Positions 24,653 through 34,840 are shown, counted from the first letter of the stretch. The stretch is DNA of 64,000 bases from an uncultured Bacteroidales bacterium (GCA_944323245.1 CALURT010000016.1:1-64000); one strand, 5' to 3'. A program made the numbers and translations. Notes: generated from the letters alone by a model not told the origin.

Positions 24653-24664
24653 GGAGGTGTGGCC

Positions 24665-25147
24665 ATGGAAGATATTACATATTATTTTTCCGAGATTTCG
24701 AAGTTGATGCCAAAGGCAAGATTTGTCTCTTTCAAGGAAAAACAGCATGTGTGCCGCTATCTGGGCATCGATGGAAGCGTACTCAAGCCTACGGAGATTG
24801 ATCAGGCCATTCGAGAAGCGACGACGGATAACGAGCAGCTTTTAGACGATGTGTGGCGTATCAAGTCGGATATGCTTCCAGAACTGGAAAAAATAGTCAG
24901 AGCTATTTTTGACCTCAGAATATCCCTTCTGAGTCTGGTCGCAGCCGGATATGAGAATACTGATCTTTTGAATCTCTCAGATGACCTCGGATCTTACTGG
25001 GTCGGCCTCTGCATGGATCTGGGCTGGAAAATAGATGCGGAACACATTGATTCTCTGGTCAGGATGTGCGAAAAGAATCTCTGGACAGGTTTCGGAATTC
25101 CGAAGTGTTTTTTAGATGAAGCCCGGTCGGAGTTGAAGGATAAATAA
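24665..25147 (+). CDS. Hypothetical phage protein
   Basis: The 160-residue protein starts MEDITYYFSEISKLMPKARF at ATG 24665, 12 bases after the leader C gene, and is likely cotranscribed with it. It is helical and acidic with SLLSLVAAGYENTDLLNLSD in the middle. No family recognised. Confidence 0.6.
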   Translation: MEDITYYFSEISKLMPKARFVSFKEKQHVCRYLGIDGSVLKPTEIDQAIREATTDNEQLLDDVWRIKSDMLPELEKIVRAIFDLRISLLSLVAAGYENTDLLNLSDDLGSYWVGLCMDLGWKIDAEHIDSLVRMCEKNLWTGFGIPKCFLDEARSELKDK

Positions 25148-25153
25148 ATTGAT

Positions 25154-25257
25154 TAACTTTGCTGTCGACGGGGCAGGACGGCCCAACCTGCGGTCAGGGA
25201 TTTTATATTTTTCCCCTCGATGCAGGCCTGCCCCTTGATACAGTAAAAACTACAGCT
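25154..25257 (+). promoter_or_regulatory. Promoter and structured 5' leader
   Basis: The box TAACTTTG is at 25154-25161. In the following leader GGGGCAGG (25170-25177) pairs with CCTGCCCC (25227-25234), CCTGC (25187-25191) pairs with GCAGG (25222-25226), and GGGA with TCCC closes an AT-rich loop. The nested hairpin ends 23 bases before ATG 25258. It is unlike leaders A-C. Confidence 0.55.
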
Positions 25258-25650
25258 ATGTTCACGGACCAGTTTACACACGATTTGAACTCGTATCTGA
25301 AGCGTCAGGGCGACAATCTGTTGGAGAAGCAGAAAAGCGTCTTTGATGCCACATATACCTCCCGGTCCGGAAGTCTTGCCCGGACATTGTCATCCAAGTC
25401 TACGGTGACCGGGAACCTTTTCGGCGGAGCTATGGTCGAAGTAGCCTATCCGATACACATCCGCTTTCTTGATATGAAGAAGCGCTGGTCGAAGAAGAAG
25501 GAGAAGATGGTCAGGAAAAAGAAATACGCACCTATATATAACAAGTATGTATATGGTTATCTGAAATCGGACATACATAGGAAACTCAACGAACTCATCC
25601 CGCGTGTGATGATATGGGCTATAGAGGGTAACATCAAAACAGTGAAATAG
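25258..25650 (+). CDS. Hypothetical basic phage protein
   Basis: This 130-residue protein is encoded after a structured leader. The C-terminal half is strongly basic (DMKKRWSKKKEKMVRKKKYA) and followed by an amphipathic helix. It lies just before the tape measure region. It could be a tail protein or a nucleic-acid-binding factor; no motif settles it. Confidence 0.6.
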   Translation: MFTDQFTHDLNSYLKRQGDNLLEKQKSVFDATYTSRSGSLARTLSSKSTVTGNLFGGAMVEVAYPIHIRFLDMKKRWSKKKEKMVRKKKYAPIYNKYVYGYLKSDIHRKLNELIPRVMIWAIEGNIKTVK

Positions 25651-25651
25651 C

Positions 25652-25846
25652 ATGAATACAACAAACAAAGGCTGTCTGACTTTTATTCTTGTCGTGACAG
25701 TGATCATATTGCTTGGCGCAGCGTTCTCAGTTGATGTATATTTGGGGCTTGCCGGATTATCAGTGCTTATAGTGACCGTGATCCTCCTGAAACCGGGGAT
25801 ATTCAAATCTTTTGTCGATTTCATCAGAGACAAGTTCCGTCGCTGA
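25652..25846 (+). CDS. Small two-helix membrane protein
   Basis: This 64-residue protein has two transmembrane helices (LTFILVVTVIILLGAAFSV and LGLAGLSVLIVTVILL) and a basic tail (DFIRDKFRR). Nearly adjacent to the preceding gene, it is followed by a terminator. Holin-like size is noted, but a better holin candidate lies at 35125. Confidence 0.55.
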   Translation: MNTTNKGCLTFILVVTVIILLGAAFSVDVYLGLAGLSVLIVTVILLKPGIFKSFVDFIRDKFRR

Positions 25847-25866
25847 GATTTTCATTCTGATATATT

Positions 25867-25901
25867 GGACAGTTTTCCGTTATGGAATGCTGTCCTTTTT
25901 T
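25867..25901 (+). terminator. Intrinsic terminator before the tail operon
   Basis: GGACAG (25867-25872) pairs with CTGTCC (25890-25895), followed by six Ts. A new -7 box TAATTTTG at 25919-25926 starts the tail operon. Confidence 0.8.
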
Positions 25902-25946
25902 GTTTTATGTCCGAGCCATAATTTTGTTTGAAAACAAGACAGGATT

Positions 25947-28709
25947 ATGGCTGTAGAAAACGAGATAGTCCGCTTCATTGCGGAAATGGAACTGGATCCC
26001 CAGGATGTGGCCAAATTCACGGAAGGCCTGCGCTCGGCCGAGGAGCAGTGCGAATCCCTCCGAAAGGCAATATCCGACACCGCCAATCAGATGGCGAAAC
26101 TGAAGGCGGAAGGCAAGGACAATACTGAAGAGTACGAGAAATTGGCCAAGACGCAGAAGGATTACGTATCGGCATTGAAAACCGTCACCAAGGAAGCCAA
26201 TACCTATTCCGCTTCCTTGAATCTCAATCAGATGTCGATAAACCAGCTGAACAAACATGCCCGGTCACTCCGTTCTGCCCTTAACAGCATGCACAAGGAA
26301 GCCAATCCGCAGCTGTGGGATAAATACAACAACGAGCTCATCAAGACGGAAGACCGACTGAAAGAGATTCAGATAGGGGCAAAAGGCATTCAGGAACCGA
26401 TGCTTTCATTCCGTAAAATCATGGGTAGTTTGAAAAGTCCGGCGGTTTGGGGTGCTGGCATTATGGCTGTGGGAAACGGAATAAAGAATATTTTTATCCA
26501 AATGACAGAGCAGACCCAGGTCTGGGGTGACAAATGGCAGATGGTGCAGACGAAGTTCAGTGCAGGATGGAATCAGCTTGTCGCCAATTTTTCACAAGGG
26601 GACAGGGTGATCCGAGGAAGCATACAGGAAGCGATGGCGGCGGCAGAGCGGGCGCAGCTTCTCAGAGATGAGCTTTTCGAACGGGAAAACAGCTATAGCA
26701 TCCAGGAGATAAAACTTCAGACCGAGATCAATAAATTGCAAAGCGTGGTAAACGACAGGTCTTTACCCGAACAGGAGAGGTTGGAAGCCCTGAATCTCAT
26801 CCTTGAAAAAGAACAGAAACTATCAGAGATGAAACGGGATATAGCCTTGCAGGAAAAACAGGCGGCTTTTGAGGAACTTAGCCAGCGTACAGACCTCAAT
26901 GCAAAAGAACTTGAACAGTTCATAGACAATTATGAAGTCAATATAGAGCAAATCCGGGCAGGGATAGAGTATAATGACTTATTGAAAGAAAGAGACCGGC
27001 TTATTAAGGAGATGAACTATGCCGGAGCTGATGCTTATGCGAGGGAATATTATGCAGCTCAAGCGGCGAAGATAGAAAAAGAAGCAGCGAAGGTCACGGA
27101 TGCAGCAGTTTTGGAATATGCACGGCGGGCCCGCCAATATGACCTCGGGAATGACGCCATGGTGGAAAAATATGTTGAAGCCACGAGGAAGGTCCTTATG
27201 GCCGACAGGGATTTTGCAGCGGCCCAGGCATCGCAGGCAAGGCGTAGGGGAACACTTGTAAACCAAATAACAGCCGAATCCGAAGAGGCAAAGGAAAAAG
27301 TCATTGAAGATGCTGTTGCGGCCGCAGAAGTTTCGTACAAGAAAGAATTGAACAATTTGAAAGAATCGTTGCTTGCCAAGGAAATATCCCAGGTCGAGTA
27401 TGATGCCAAATCCGTCGCGTTGGAATTGTCTTTCCTGAATGAGAAGAAAGCCATCAACGAGACATACGGCAAAGATACTACCGAAATCGACTCCCAAATC
27501 TACGACAAACGTCTTGCGGCCCAGACCCTATTCCATGCCGATTTCGGGAAGAACGAGGCCGAATTTCAGAAAATGTGGCAGAAGACTATGTCCGATTCGG
27601 ACAAGGTTGTAGATCAGATGCAGGCCGACATGGAAGCTGAAGTCCAGGCCATGATGGATGAAATGGACCAGGAACGCAGCGATGAAATGGACCGGCTGCT
27701 GAAAAAAGCCAAGGAAGGCAATGTTTCCAAAGAGGCGAGAATATCAGCGAGCAATGCCGGTTATGATGCCGAAATGGCCGATTTGGAGAAGCTTCATGAT
27801 AAGAAGCTGATTTCCGAAGAGGAGTTCCTGGCACGCAAGGCGGAACTGACCCGGAAACATGCTGCCGAAATATCGCAGATAGAGACCGAAGGGTGGGAAA
27901 AAGGATTGGAAGTGGCGAACCAAATCCTCGATCAGATGTCATCTGCCGTTTCATCTGCCCGTGAAGCCGAGTACGCTTCCTTGGACGCATGGAAAGAACA
28001 GGAACTGGCCGCGGCCGGGGATAGCGCCGAGAAGAGGGAACAGATAGAAGAAGAGTATGAGGCAAAAAAACTCGACATACAGAAGAAGTATGCCGATTTG
28101 GATATGGGTATCCAGATTTCAAAAGGAATCGCTGCCGGAGCATTGGCCAGCATACAGGCATGGAATGCCGCCGGAGGCAATCCCATTATAGCCGGTACTA
28201 TCATAGGCCTCATTGCCGCCATGACAGCAGCGCAGATAGCCACTATCGTTGCACAGCGCAATGCCATCAAGAACATGTCATCATCCGGGGAAACGTCCAC
28301 ATCGGTATCTTCGTCAGTGGTCGGGTTCTCGGAAGGAGGATATACCGGGGCTGGAGGCCGTATGGAAGTGGCAGGAGTCGTCCATAGGGGAGAATACGTG
28401 GTGCCGCAACCGGAACTCCGAGACCCTTACGTCAGGAGCGTAGTTGCTTCCATCGAGGCGAGACGGCGCATGAGGACGTCGAAGAATGCGTTGCCGGGAT
28501 TTGCCGAGGGTGGCTTTACCGGCATACCGGCAGGCAATACCGCATCCTCGCAGTTGAATGACAGGATGCTCCGTAAGATTCTTGAAGCTATTGAGAACCT
28601 GAACAGGAATCCTATCCCGGCATACACGGTCCTGTCGGAATTCGAAGCCAAGCAGATGAAGCGTGACAGGTTCAGATCATTAACCAGTCTAAGGAGGACG
28701 AATCCATGA
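25947..28709 (+). CDS. Tail tape measure protein
   Basis: The protein has 920 residues, is overwhelmingly helical and rich in Ala, Glu, Lys and Gln with long coiled-coil stretches (residues 20-200, 230-560, 620-700), as expected for a protein that sets tail length. A hydrophobic region around residues 725-770 (IAAGALASIQAWNAA; IIGLIAAMTAAQIATIVA) fits the membrane-active part of tape measure proteins. The C-terminus has the VVHRGEYVVPQ motif common to them. It has its own promoter at 25919 and overlaps the next tail gene by four bases. Confidence 0.9.
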   Translation: MAVENEIVRFIAEMELDPQDVAKFTEGLRSAEEQCESLRKAISDTANQMAKLKAEGKDNTEEYEKLAKTQKDYVSALKTVTKEANTYSASLNLNQMSINQLNKHARSLRSALNSMHKEANPQLWDKYNNELIKTEDRLKEIQIGAKGIQEPMLSFRKIMGSLKSPAVWGAGIMAVGNGIKNIFIQMTEQTQVWGDKWQMVQTKFSAGWNQLVANFSQGDRVIRGSIQEAMAAAERAQLLRDELFERENSYSIQEIKLQTEINKLQSVVNDRSLPEQERLEALNLILEKEQKLSEMKRDIALQEKQAAFEELSQRTDLNAKELEQFIDNYEVNIEQIRAGIEYNDLLKERDRLIKEMNYAGADAYAREYYAAQAAKIEKEAAKVTDAAVLEYARRARQYDLGNDAMVEKYVEATRKVLMADRDFAAAQASQARRRGTLVNQITAESEEAKEKVIEDAVAAAEVSYKKELNNLKESLLAKEISQVEYDAKSVALELSFLNEKKAINETYGKDTTEIDSQIYDKRLAAQTLFHADFGKNEAEFQKMWQKTMSDSDKVVDQMQADMEAEVQAMMDEMDQERSDEMDRLLKKAKEGNVSKEARISASNAGYDAEMADLEKLHDKKLISEEEFLARKAELTRKHAAEISQIETEGWEKGLEVANQILDQMSSAVSSAREAEYASLDAWKEQELAAAGDSAEKREQIEEEYEAKKLDIQKKYADLDMGIQISKGIAAGALASIQAWNAAGGNPIIAGTIIGLIAAMTAAQIATIVAQRNAIKNMSSSGETSTSVSSSVVGFSEGGYTGAGGRMEVAGVVHRGEYVVPQPELRDPYVRSVVASIEARRRMRTSKNALPGFAEGGFTGIPAGNTASSQLNDRMLRKILEAIENLNRNPIPAYTVLSEFEAKQMKRDRFRSLTSLRRTNP

Positions 28710-30688
28710 AGTTGAATGTAGAAAAAGGCGAGCTTTCCCTGCCTGAAGGCTTTGAACTCGAAATGGAAAGCGGCCATCCGTTTTTCTCGGATAAAGGTTC
28801 GGCGTCGATTCCGTTGGCTCTTCCTGCATCTCCCGGAAATCTCGAAGCACTCGGAAAGCCTGATGACATACACAATGACCATCGTCATGTGAGGACGTTC
28901 CCGGCATTCCTTGAGGCCGGTACATTTCAGAAGAAGTGCAGCCTGCTCGTGGAGTCAGTCGGTCCGGACGGAATATCTGCAGCTGTCGTGTTCAACGAAT
29001 CGGAGATGTACACTGCAATCCAGGACAGGAATCTCAAGGATATATTTTCAGGGATGTATTATGTCGCCACCAAGCTCAATGCCGTAAGTCCTGATGCCAT
29101 TTATTGGGGTACCGCTTCCGGGCAATCCGCCTATTATGATTTCGATGATATCGTAATATTCCCGGTGGCTACTGACAAGGATACTTCGGGAGGAGTATCC
29201 ATAATCAACGAACCTTCGGGCAGTTCGTTTGCAAGCAATTTGAAATATCAGGCCAGGACAGTCACCGTGAACGGGAGATCCTTTTCGGCGCCGTACGGCT
29301 ATGGAATTTCGGTGTTCATGTATCTGGGTGCCATGATTGAAAAGACGTTTTCCATGTGCGGATATCCCGTCGACTACAACGTGTTCAAGGAAGATGACGA
29401 ACTGAAGAAAATCGTGGTGGTCAACAATTGCGCCGATATGTGGGGAGCCGGTTCTGGTATGGACGGTTTTTATTACCGGGATGCCGTTCCCAATATCACG
29501 GTCGGGGAACTGATAATATTCCTGCATGACGCATTCGGAGCCATAGTGCAGGAGTCATCCGGCCACGTCAGGATACTTTTGATAAAGGACCTGATAGCAT
29601 CCGCTCCTGATGCCGATCTTTCCATGTATGCGGAAAAGGAATACACGATAAACTATCCGGAACCGTCAGTCCTTGAACGGGAATTCGACACATCCATCGA
29701 TTCTGCGGCCCCTGCAGCGGAGACGCTTGAAGAATTGCGGGCGTCGTATGAAGACTGTGCGGAAGTGTCTTCCGTTTCGGAAATCATCGGTTCGGGCCTT
29801 TTTTATGTGAAGCCTTTAGGCGCATATTATAAAAAGGAAACGGCAGCGGCTTCTACGGTAAAATTGGGTACTGACTGCTTTACGTACAGTCATTCCGTCG
29901 CAGAGAAAAAAGAGTCTTTGAGCGCGAAAAACCGGTTTTTGCCGATGGTGCAGGTCAACGGAAGGTACATGCCCTATATCGGGTCAAGGATACATCGGTA
30001 TATCGATGTGGACAAGGATACCGAAGCCGACCAGCCGCTTCAGTTATGCTATGCCCATTTGATGCCGAAACCGGCATCGACGGCTCCGCACTCCTGTTAT
30101 TGCGGGTCTTCATATCCGTATTATGAAGACGGCAGGCCGGCTCCGGACTGCTCCCCGCTGACACCGGAAGGGCTCTCGGAATATTGGGAAGCATACGAGT
30201 CGTTACTCCTGAACGAAGCTCCGGAAATCGAAGTCCGGCTATATATGTATGGCAACGATTTCAATGGATTGGATATGTGCTCCCCTAAAATCTTCAATAA
30301 TGCCAAAGTGCTTGTCAAAAGCATGTCATACAAGATAAATGATTCGGACATGTTCGAGATAAATGCCGTCTTGCAGTTGCTTCCAGACTATTCCGACAAG
30401 GTTTCCGTCCCGGAAATCACTTTCAACAGTCCGCTTGTCTGGACATACGGCAGCACGCGGACAGTCTTTCCGTCTGAAGATTGTGAAATTCTGGAAACAG
30501 ACGGGCTTTCCGACTATACGGCTGCAGATGCGCCGGATACGACACCGGTGAAAATCGGAGTGAAAACGAAGGTCAGAGACCGGTGGCTCAGGTATGAATA
30601 CAAGAGAAGCGGTTGGCTGTGGTCCATAAAGAGCAAATCTACGCACAGGTGGCAGGAATATTTTATCGTAACATCACAGGGTAATTGA
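28706..30688 (+). CDS. Tail tip / baseplate hub protein
   Basis: This 660-residue protein follows the tape measure with a four-base overlap, the usual place of distal tail or hub proteins. The N-terminus (LNVEKGELSLPEGFELEMES) and a central region around 300 (TVGELIIFLHDAFGAIVQES) resemble the hub fold seen in tail-associated proteins of Bacteroidetes phages. Many Asp/Gly loops and no clear peptidase motif are seen. Role inferred from position. Confidence 0.6.
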   Translation: MKLNVEKGELSLPEGFELEMESGHPFFSDKGSASIPLALPASPGNLEALGKPDDIHNDHRHVRTFPAFLEAGTFQKKCSLLVESVGPDGISAAVVFNESEMYTAIQDRNLKDIFSGMYYVATKLNAVSPDAIYWGTASGQSAYYDFDDIVIFPVATDKDTSGGVSIINEPSGSSFASNLKYQARTVTVNGRSFSAPYGYGISVFMYLGAMIEKTFSMCGYPVDYNVFKEDDELKKIVVVNNCADMWGAGSGMDGFYYRDAVPNITVGELIIFLHDAFGAIVQESSGHVRILLIKDLIASAPDADLSMYAEKEYTINYPEPSVLEREFDTSIDSAAPAAETLEELRASYEDCAEVSSVSEIIGSGLFYVKPLGAYYKKETAAASTVKLGTDCFTYSHSVAEKKESLSAKNRFLPMVQVNGRYMPYIGSRIHRYIDVDKDTEADQPLQLCYAHLMPKPASTAPHSCYCGSSYPYYEDGRPAPDCSPLTPEGLSEYWEAYESLLLNEAPEIEVRLYMYGNDFNGLDMCSPKIFNNAKVLVKSMSYKINDSDMFEINAVLQLLPDYSDKVSVPEITFNSPLVWTYGSTRTVFPSEDCEILETDGLSDYTAADAPDTTPVKIGVKTKVRDRWLRYEYKRSGWLWSIKSKSTHRWQEYFIVTSQGN

Positions 30689-30695
30689 TATTGCT

Positions 30696-31730
30696 ATGAA
30701 TATATCAGATATGGAATCGGGCCAAGTCTTGTACTTGGAGGATTTGAAGGAATTGTATGCCGAAGGTTCTGTCGAGACGGCGACGGAAGTAAAAATTGTC
30801 GTACAACTGCACACGGAGGATAGCGCATCCGATATTGTGACTGAGATTGTTTCCGGGAAATATTACGGGAACTTGGACGGTGTCATCAACCTTGATTTCA
30901 GTAAACCCTTTTCGGCTTTGGTAAAACCTGCCGTACCTGAGCCTGGCGGAGCCCAGTATCTCGGACCTCGTGGAAGCCATCTTTTTTATGAATACTTGAT
31001 TGCATTGGATGGCTTAGACACTGTTAAAATAGGAACGTTGAATGCTTTTTCAAAAGATGCACGTTCCATAATTTCGGATATGGACTATATGGCGGTTCCC
31101 GATGACGCAAGACTAATGGTCAACTTCCATTCCACAGGATACTATGAAAAGGCTGTTGTCTCGATGGAGACTGCGGATGGGAAAAGTCAGGATATTTATA
31201 CGATACAGGAAACAGGCGGGTTGGATAGTGGCGGGATTTATTCATTATGTTTTAATGTATCCGATCTTCCTGTGGACAGGCAGCCGTTCAGGATAGCAGT
31301 GGCGATATATGGAGGAACCGGTATCGTCCAAAAGATGTATTCCTGCATATATGAGTGTGTGTCCGGTGATTTCCAGCAATATATCTTTTCCGGGCGGCTT
31401 GGAGGATATGTCACGTTCCCGATGTCCGGAAGTCTTGAAATGAAGACTGAAAACGAGTACGAAAATGCCGATTATGGCCAAAGTAAAGATAAAGTGCATT
31501 CCACTCATTCCGTATTGATGACGCAATACTCCGGAGGCCTTACCAAAAAAGCGGCTGCCGTGTTGGCGGATTTGTTCGCAAGCAACTGTGCGTATCATCT
31601 TGTAAACGGTGAATGGCGGCGTATCGTCATAGAAGAAACGGATACGACGATAGTCGGGGAAGATTCCCTTCAGTTCTGCAGCTTCAAGTTCAGGTATGTC
31701 GAGGACGTGCCTGTCAGGGAAATCGTATAA
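30696..31730 (+). CDS. Tail protein
   Basis: The protein has 344 residues, beta-rich and acidic (MNISDMESGQVLYLEDLKEL at the start), eight bases after the hub gene. It contains repeated YSCIYECVSGDFQQYIFSGR-like beta segments. Position suggests a baseplate component. No specific family recognised. Confidence 0.5.
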   Translation: MNISDMESGQVLYLEDLKELYAEGSVETATEVKIVVQLHTEDSASDIVTEIVSGKYYGNLDGVINLDFSKPFSALVKPAVPEPGGAQYLGPRGSHLFYEYLIALDGLDTVKIGTLNAFSKDARSIISDMDYMAVPDDARLMVNFHSTGYYEKAVVSMETADGKSQDIYTIQETGGLDSGGIYSLCFNVSDLPVDRQPFRIAVAIYGGTGIVQKMYSCIYECVSGDFQQYIFSGRLGGYVTFPMSGSLEMKTENEYENADYGQSKDKVHSTHSVLMTQYSGGLTKKAAAVLADLFASNCAYHLVNGEWRRIVIEETDTTIVGEDSLQFCSFKFRYVEDVPVREIV

Positions 31731-31792
31731 GAGATATTGTCCTTTGACTATCATCGGCAGTCTGCCATTTTTGTCTTGTAAAAAACACATTT

Positions 31793-32341
31793 ATGAAAAA
31801 TTACAGGATAGGTAATACGCTTACCGTTAAATGGACTTTGAAACAGGCAGACGGGACCGCATACGTATTGAGTGCCGGGAACGTCGAACTTTTCGTATCC
31901 ACCCCGAACCACCGGTTCCAGGTAGATGATTTTTCCGTCGCTTCCAACGTGCTGACATGGCGTTTCGACGGAGACAAACAGAAATATCCCGGACCATATA
32001 CCTTGACATTGGTTGAGAACAGGGGAGAGGTGGACATGATGACCGTTGACTTCTGCGAGGCGTTCGGCCTTGTGAAATACAGTTGTCTGGCCGGTGGTGC
32101 GGATACTCCCGGAGTGACGACTGAAGCAATCGAGCTTTCAAGCGAGGTGTCCATGTCGCAGATCGGGTTAAGCCCGGAAGTGGAAGCGGCGATTCGGGAT
32201 TCTGTGGCTGATTACGGCCTTATGGCTGTGGAATTGGATGAAATCACCGGGGAGTTGTCTCTGATCCGGGGCGAGAAGACACAGTTCTCGGCCGGTGAAT
32301 TGAACGAAAAAGGGGAATTGCTAATAACTTTTAATTATTGA
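31793..32341 (+). CDS. Baseplate/fibre-attachment protein with Ig-like N-terminal domain
   Basis: This 182-residue protein has residues 1-95 forming an Ig-like beta domain (IGNTLTVKWTLKQADGTAYV; PGPYTLTLVENRGEVDMMTV), frequent just upstream of tail fibres in Bacteroidales prophages. The C-terminal part is shorter and acidic. It probably links the fibre to the baseplate. Confidence 0.55.
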   Translation: MKNYRIGNTLTVKWTLKQADGTAYVLSAGNVELFVSTPNHRFQVDDFSVASNVLTWRFDGDKQKYPGPYTLTLVENRGEVDMMTVDFCEAFGLVKYSCLAGGADTPGVTTEAIELSSEVSMSQIGLSPEVEAAIRDSVADYGLMAVELDEITGELSLIRGEKTQFSAGELNEKGELLITFNY

Positions 32342-32347
32342 AATATC

Positions 32348-33472
32348 ATGGCAAATGTGACAGAAATTATCGGAAGGTTGCCGGTGTACCGGGGTATTTA
32401 TGCCGGAGGAGTCACCTATTACAAATACAACCTTGTGACCTTGTACGGGTCAACGTACATGTGCAAGGCCGACGGCGTGACGGACCCTCCGGCAACGAAG
32501 GATGAGGACGGAAAAGTCACTGTCAACAAGAACTGGACAGTATGGGCTGACGCTTCGGAAGTGGAATACATAAAAGGGAAGGTCTCCGGTCTTCTCCGCG
32601 ACCTCGGACTTTATCCGACGGCGTTGTCGGTGGCTTTGTCCGTGGGCAAGTCCGGGAAGTACGTCGACTCCGCCGGGCAGGAGGCTTCGAACGCCTCGAT
32701 GTCGATTTCGGCACCCGTGCAGCTGAAGGCGGGGAACATCTACCTGTTCCCTTCGTCGCAGGCTGTCGGGACGGGCGTGGCCCTGTTCGCCCGGCAGGTC
32801 ACCAACACCTACGACAAGGTTATAGTCTACACGACCTTGGAGGAGGACTCTGAGGGCCGTCCGGTGAAAGTGCAGGCCGACTACGACGCCTCGCTGGTCT
32901 ACACCATCACCTACGATGATGAAGGTAATCCGACGTACAAGGATTCTCAGGGAGGTGTTGTGGAATCACTTCCCGCCACTCATCAGGTGACGGAATCGTT
33001 CTACGAGCCGTTGTTCCGGACGAACGATGCGACGATGCCCAAGAGCGGTCACTACCTCTTCCTGTGCACCAAGGACATGGACGTGGTGCTGTCAGGGTAC
33101 ACGGCTGACGTGTCATCGGGGAAGAACCTGTTGGGAGTACGCTACGGTGTGTTCGCCTCGATAGCGACGAACTTCGTCGGTTCGCCGGGGCAGAAGGTAA
33201 TAGCTCAAGCCTTTGCCGAGCTGTACGCACGTGTGAAGGTTCTTGAATCACTTGTGGACAACGCCGGACATCTGAAGGTGGACATGCTCGACATGGCGGA
33301 TTTGCCATTGATATGCGGCGAGAGGATGTACATGACCGGGGAGGGCGCACCGGCCGATCCGCCGACATCGCCGTTCCAGGAGTATTACGACGTGACCGGG
33401 CAGAAGTTCTACAAAGCGAAAGGCGAATTGTCCACGTATCCGGCGGTGTCAGACTGGTTGGCATTGAATTAA
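32348..33472 (+). CDS. Tail fibre protein with carbohydrate-binding-like N-terminus
   Basis: The protein has 374 residues. Residues 12-60 (YRGIYAGGVTYYKYNLVTLY ... MCKADGVTDPPA ... W) follow the pattern of small chitin/cellulose-binding modules of the CBM5/12 type. The remainder is beta-rich with Gly/Ser linkers, and a trimerisation-like heptad segment (IAQAFAELYARVKVLESLVD) lies at about 285-304. The end YYDVTGQKFYKAKGEL resembles fibre tips. It lies directly before the three lectin-like paralogues. Confidence 0.65.
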   Translation: MANVTEIIGRLPVYRGIYAGGVTYYKYNLVTLYGSTYMCKADGVTDPPATKDEDGKVTVNKNWTVWADASEVEYIKGKVSGLLRDLGLYPTALSVALSVGKSGKYVDSAGQEASNASMSISAPVQLKAGNIYLFPSSQAVGTGVALFARQVTNTYDKVIVYTTLEEDSEGRPVKVQADYDASLVYTITYDDEGNPTYKDSQGGVVESLPATHQVTESFYEPLFRTNDATMPKSGHYLFLCTKDMDVVLSGYTADVSSGKNLLGVRYGVFASIATNFVGSPGQKVIAQAFAELYARVKVLESLVDNAGHLKVDMLDMADLPLICGERMYMTGEGAPADPPTSPFQEYYDVTGQKFYKAKGELSTYPAVSDWLALN

Positions 33473-33500
33473 TCGACGAAAAGGAGGAAAAGAAATAATA

Positions 33501-34823
33501 GTGACACATGCAAGCGAGGCGGCATACAAGGCCGCAGAGAAATCAGAAATTGAGAGCACCGTGGGTCTGATAGAGAGCTCGAACAGGGTTGTCATTGACG
33601 GCGTCAACGTGGTGACGGACAATCCGGGCATAGGTGACATCCTGTGCATCGATGAGAACAGGAAATACAGGTTCATCCAACTCGACACCTACAAGGCGGG
33701 TGTCTTCCCTGCAGCATGGGAAACACTCGGAGTCGTGGTGATGAGAAAGGGCAACATTGTCACGGTGTGTGACAAGGATATGTCTGCAGAAAAGGCCTTC
33801 GCCGTATTCTCGTACGTCGTGACCGGACAGGTGCTCGACGGAGCGGAACATACCGCCACTCTGAAGCTGCACGGCTCTGAGACGTTCGAGTTCAAGTACA
33901 CGGCAAACACGGACGAGGAGTTCGTCGTGGCGTTGCAGGGATTCCTGACCGAGCATAGTTTCACCGACTGGAGTGCCTACATCATGGACGGCAAGGTTTA
34001 TCTGCAATACGATAACTACACGAGTTCGGAATACGCCGATGAGGACATAACGTGGGCGACAGGGTTGACGCTGACGGATTCGAACGAATCCGCCGGACTC
34101 GAACATAATATAGCCGGCATGCGCTACTGCGGCAACGCCGCTAACGGGATATGGTCACCAGCTACGGCGATAGCACACTTCAAGGCTGACAATGCGATCA
34201 CTGCCTTCAATCCGTCCACTGATATAAACAAAGAACCTCCGTATGTGGTGTGCTGGCCTGCATTCGCCGGGACAAGCCAGTATCAGTCCGACCATTGCCT
34301 GTGGCTTCGTCAGAAGTACTGCAAGGACCCGGCACACCCGAAGATAGAGGAATGGGAGCGATATGTGGACATGTGCAGGCCTATAATCCCGCACATGCAC
34401 TATATGCAGGCTCCTGAATCCCGGGACGGAAGGGCGTGGACGGACAGGTTGGCGGCGATAATGTACAAGGCTGTCGATGGGACGATGAAACCGAAATGCC
34501 CGGCGGCTGCGTACTGCAGGACCCGTTTCGACGGGAAGGGTTACCTTCCGTCCTTGGCGGAACTGTGCGAGGCCTTTGAGATAGTCAATTACGTCAGCGG
34601 AGTTGACATCGGGGATGCAGACCCGATAAGCCGCAGTCTGTATGCCATCGGAGGTGAGACGGTTAGGAATAAGACACATAGGAGTTCGACGACGGCTTTC
34701 TACCTTAACTGGTTTACATACGGAACAGAGGGTTCAGGCCTGTGTGATAGTATAAGCACATATACTATCTCGTCATTGAACACGAGAGCCTTCGTGCGCA
34801 TCGAGCTGCCATTGTCGGAGTAA
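33501..34823 (+). CDS. Lectin-like tail protein, copy 1 (always-on)
   Basis: The protein has 440 residues. The only canonical start is GTG 33501; there is no poly-G tract. Residues 30-190 (DGVNVVTDNPGIGDILC ... SSEYADEDITWATGLTLT) are shared with copies 2 and 3. The C-terminal ~200 residues diverge but keep GTSQYQSDHCLWLRQKYC and PKIEEWE, a YLPSLAEL motif, and an ending AFVRIELPLSE. This fits a C-type-lectin/DUF1566-like fold, as in host-binding tail proteins. It probably recognises a surface structure. Unlike the other two copies its frame is intact, so it should be expressed constitutively with the fibre gene. Confidence 0.7.
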   Translation: MTHASEAAYKAAEKSEIESTVGLIESSNRVVIDGVNVVTDNPGIGDILCIDENRKYRFIQLDTYKAGVFPAAWETLGVVVMRKGNIVTVCDKDMSAEKAFAVFSYVVTGQVLDGAEHTATLKLHGSETFEFKYTANTDEEFVVALQGFLTEHSFTDWSAYIMDGKVYLQYDNYTSSEYADEDITWATGLTLTDSNESAGLEHNIAGMRYCGNAANGIWSPATAIAHFKADNAITAFNPSTDINKEPPYVVCWPAFAGTSQYQSDHCLWLRQKYCKDPAHPKIEEWERYVDMCRPIIPHMHYMQAPESRDGRAWTDRLAAIMYKAVDGTMKPKCPAAAYCRTRFDGKGYLPSLAELCEAFEIVNYVSGVDIGDADPISRSLYAIGGETVRNKTHRSSTTAFYLNWFTYGTEGSGLCDSISTYTISSLNTRAFVRIELPLSE

Positions 34824-34840
34824 TATAAAAACACAATACC

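Noticed and set aside
25652..25846. Second holin
   Set aside because: Two membrane helices in 64 residues fit a holin, but it is far from the lysozyme and has no family signature; the gene at 35125 has.
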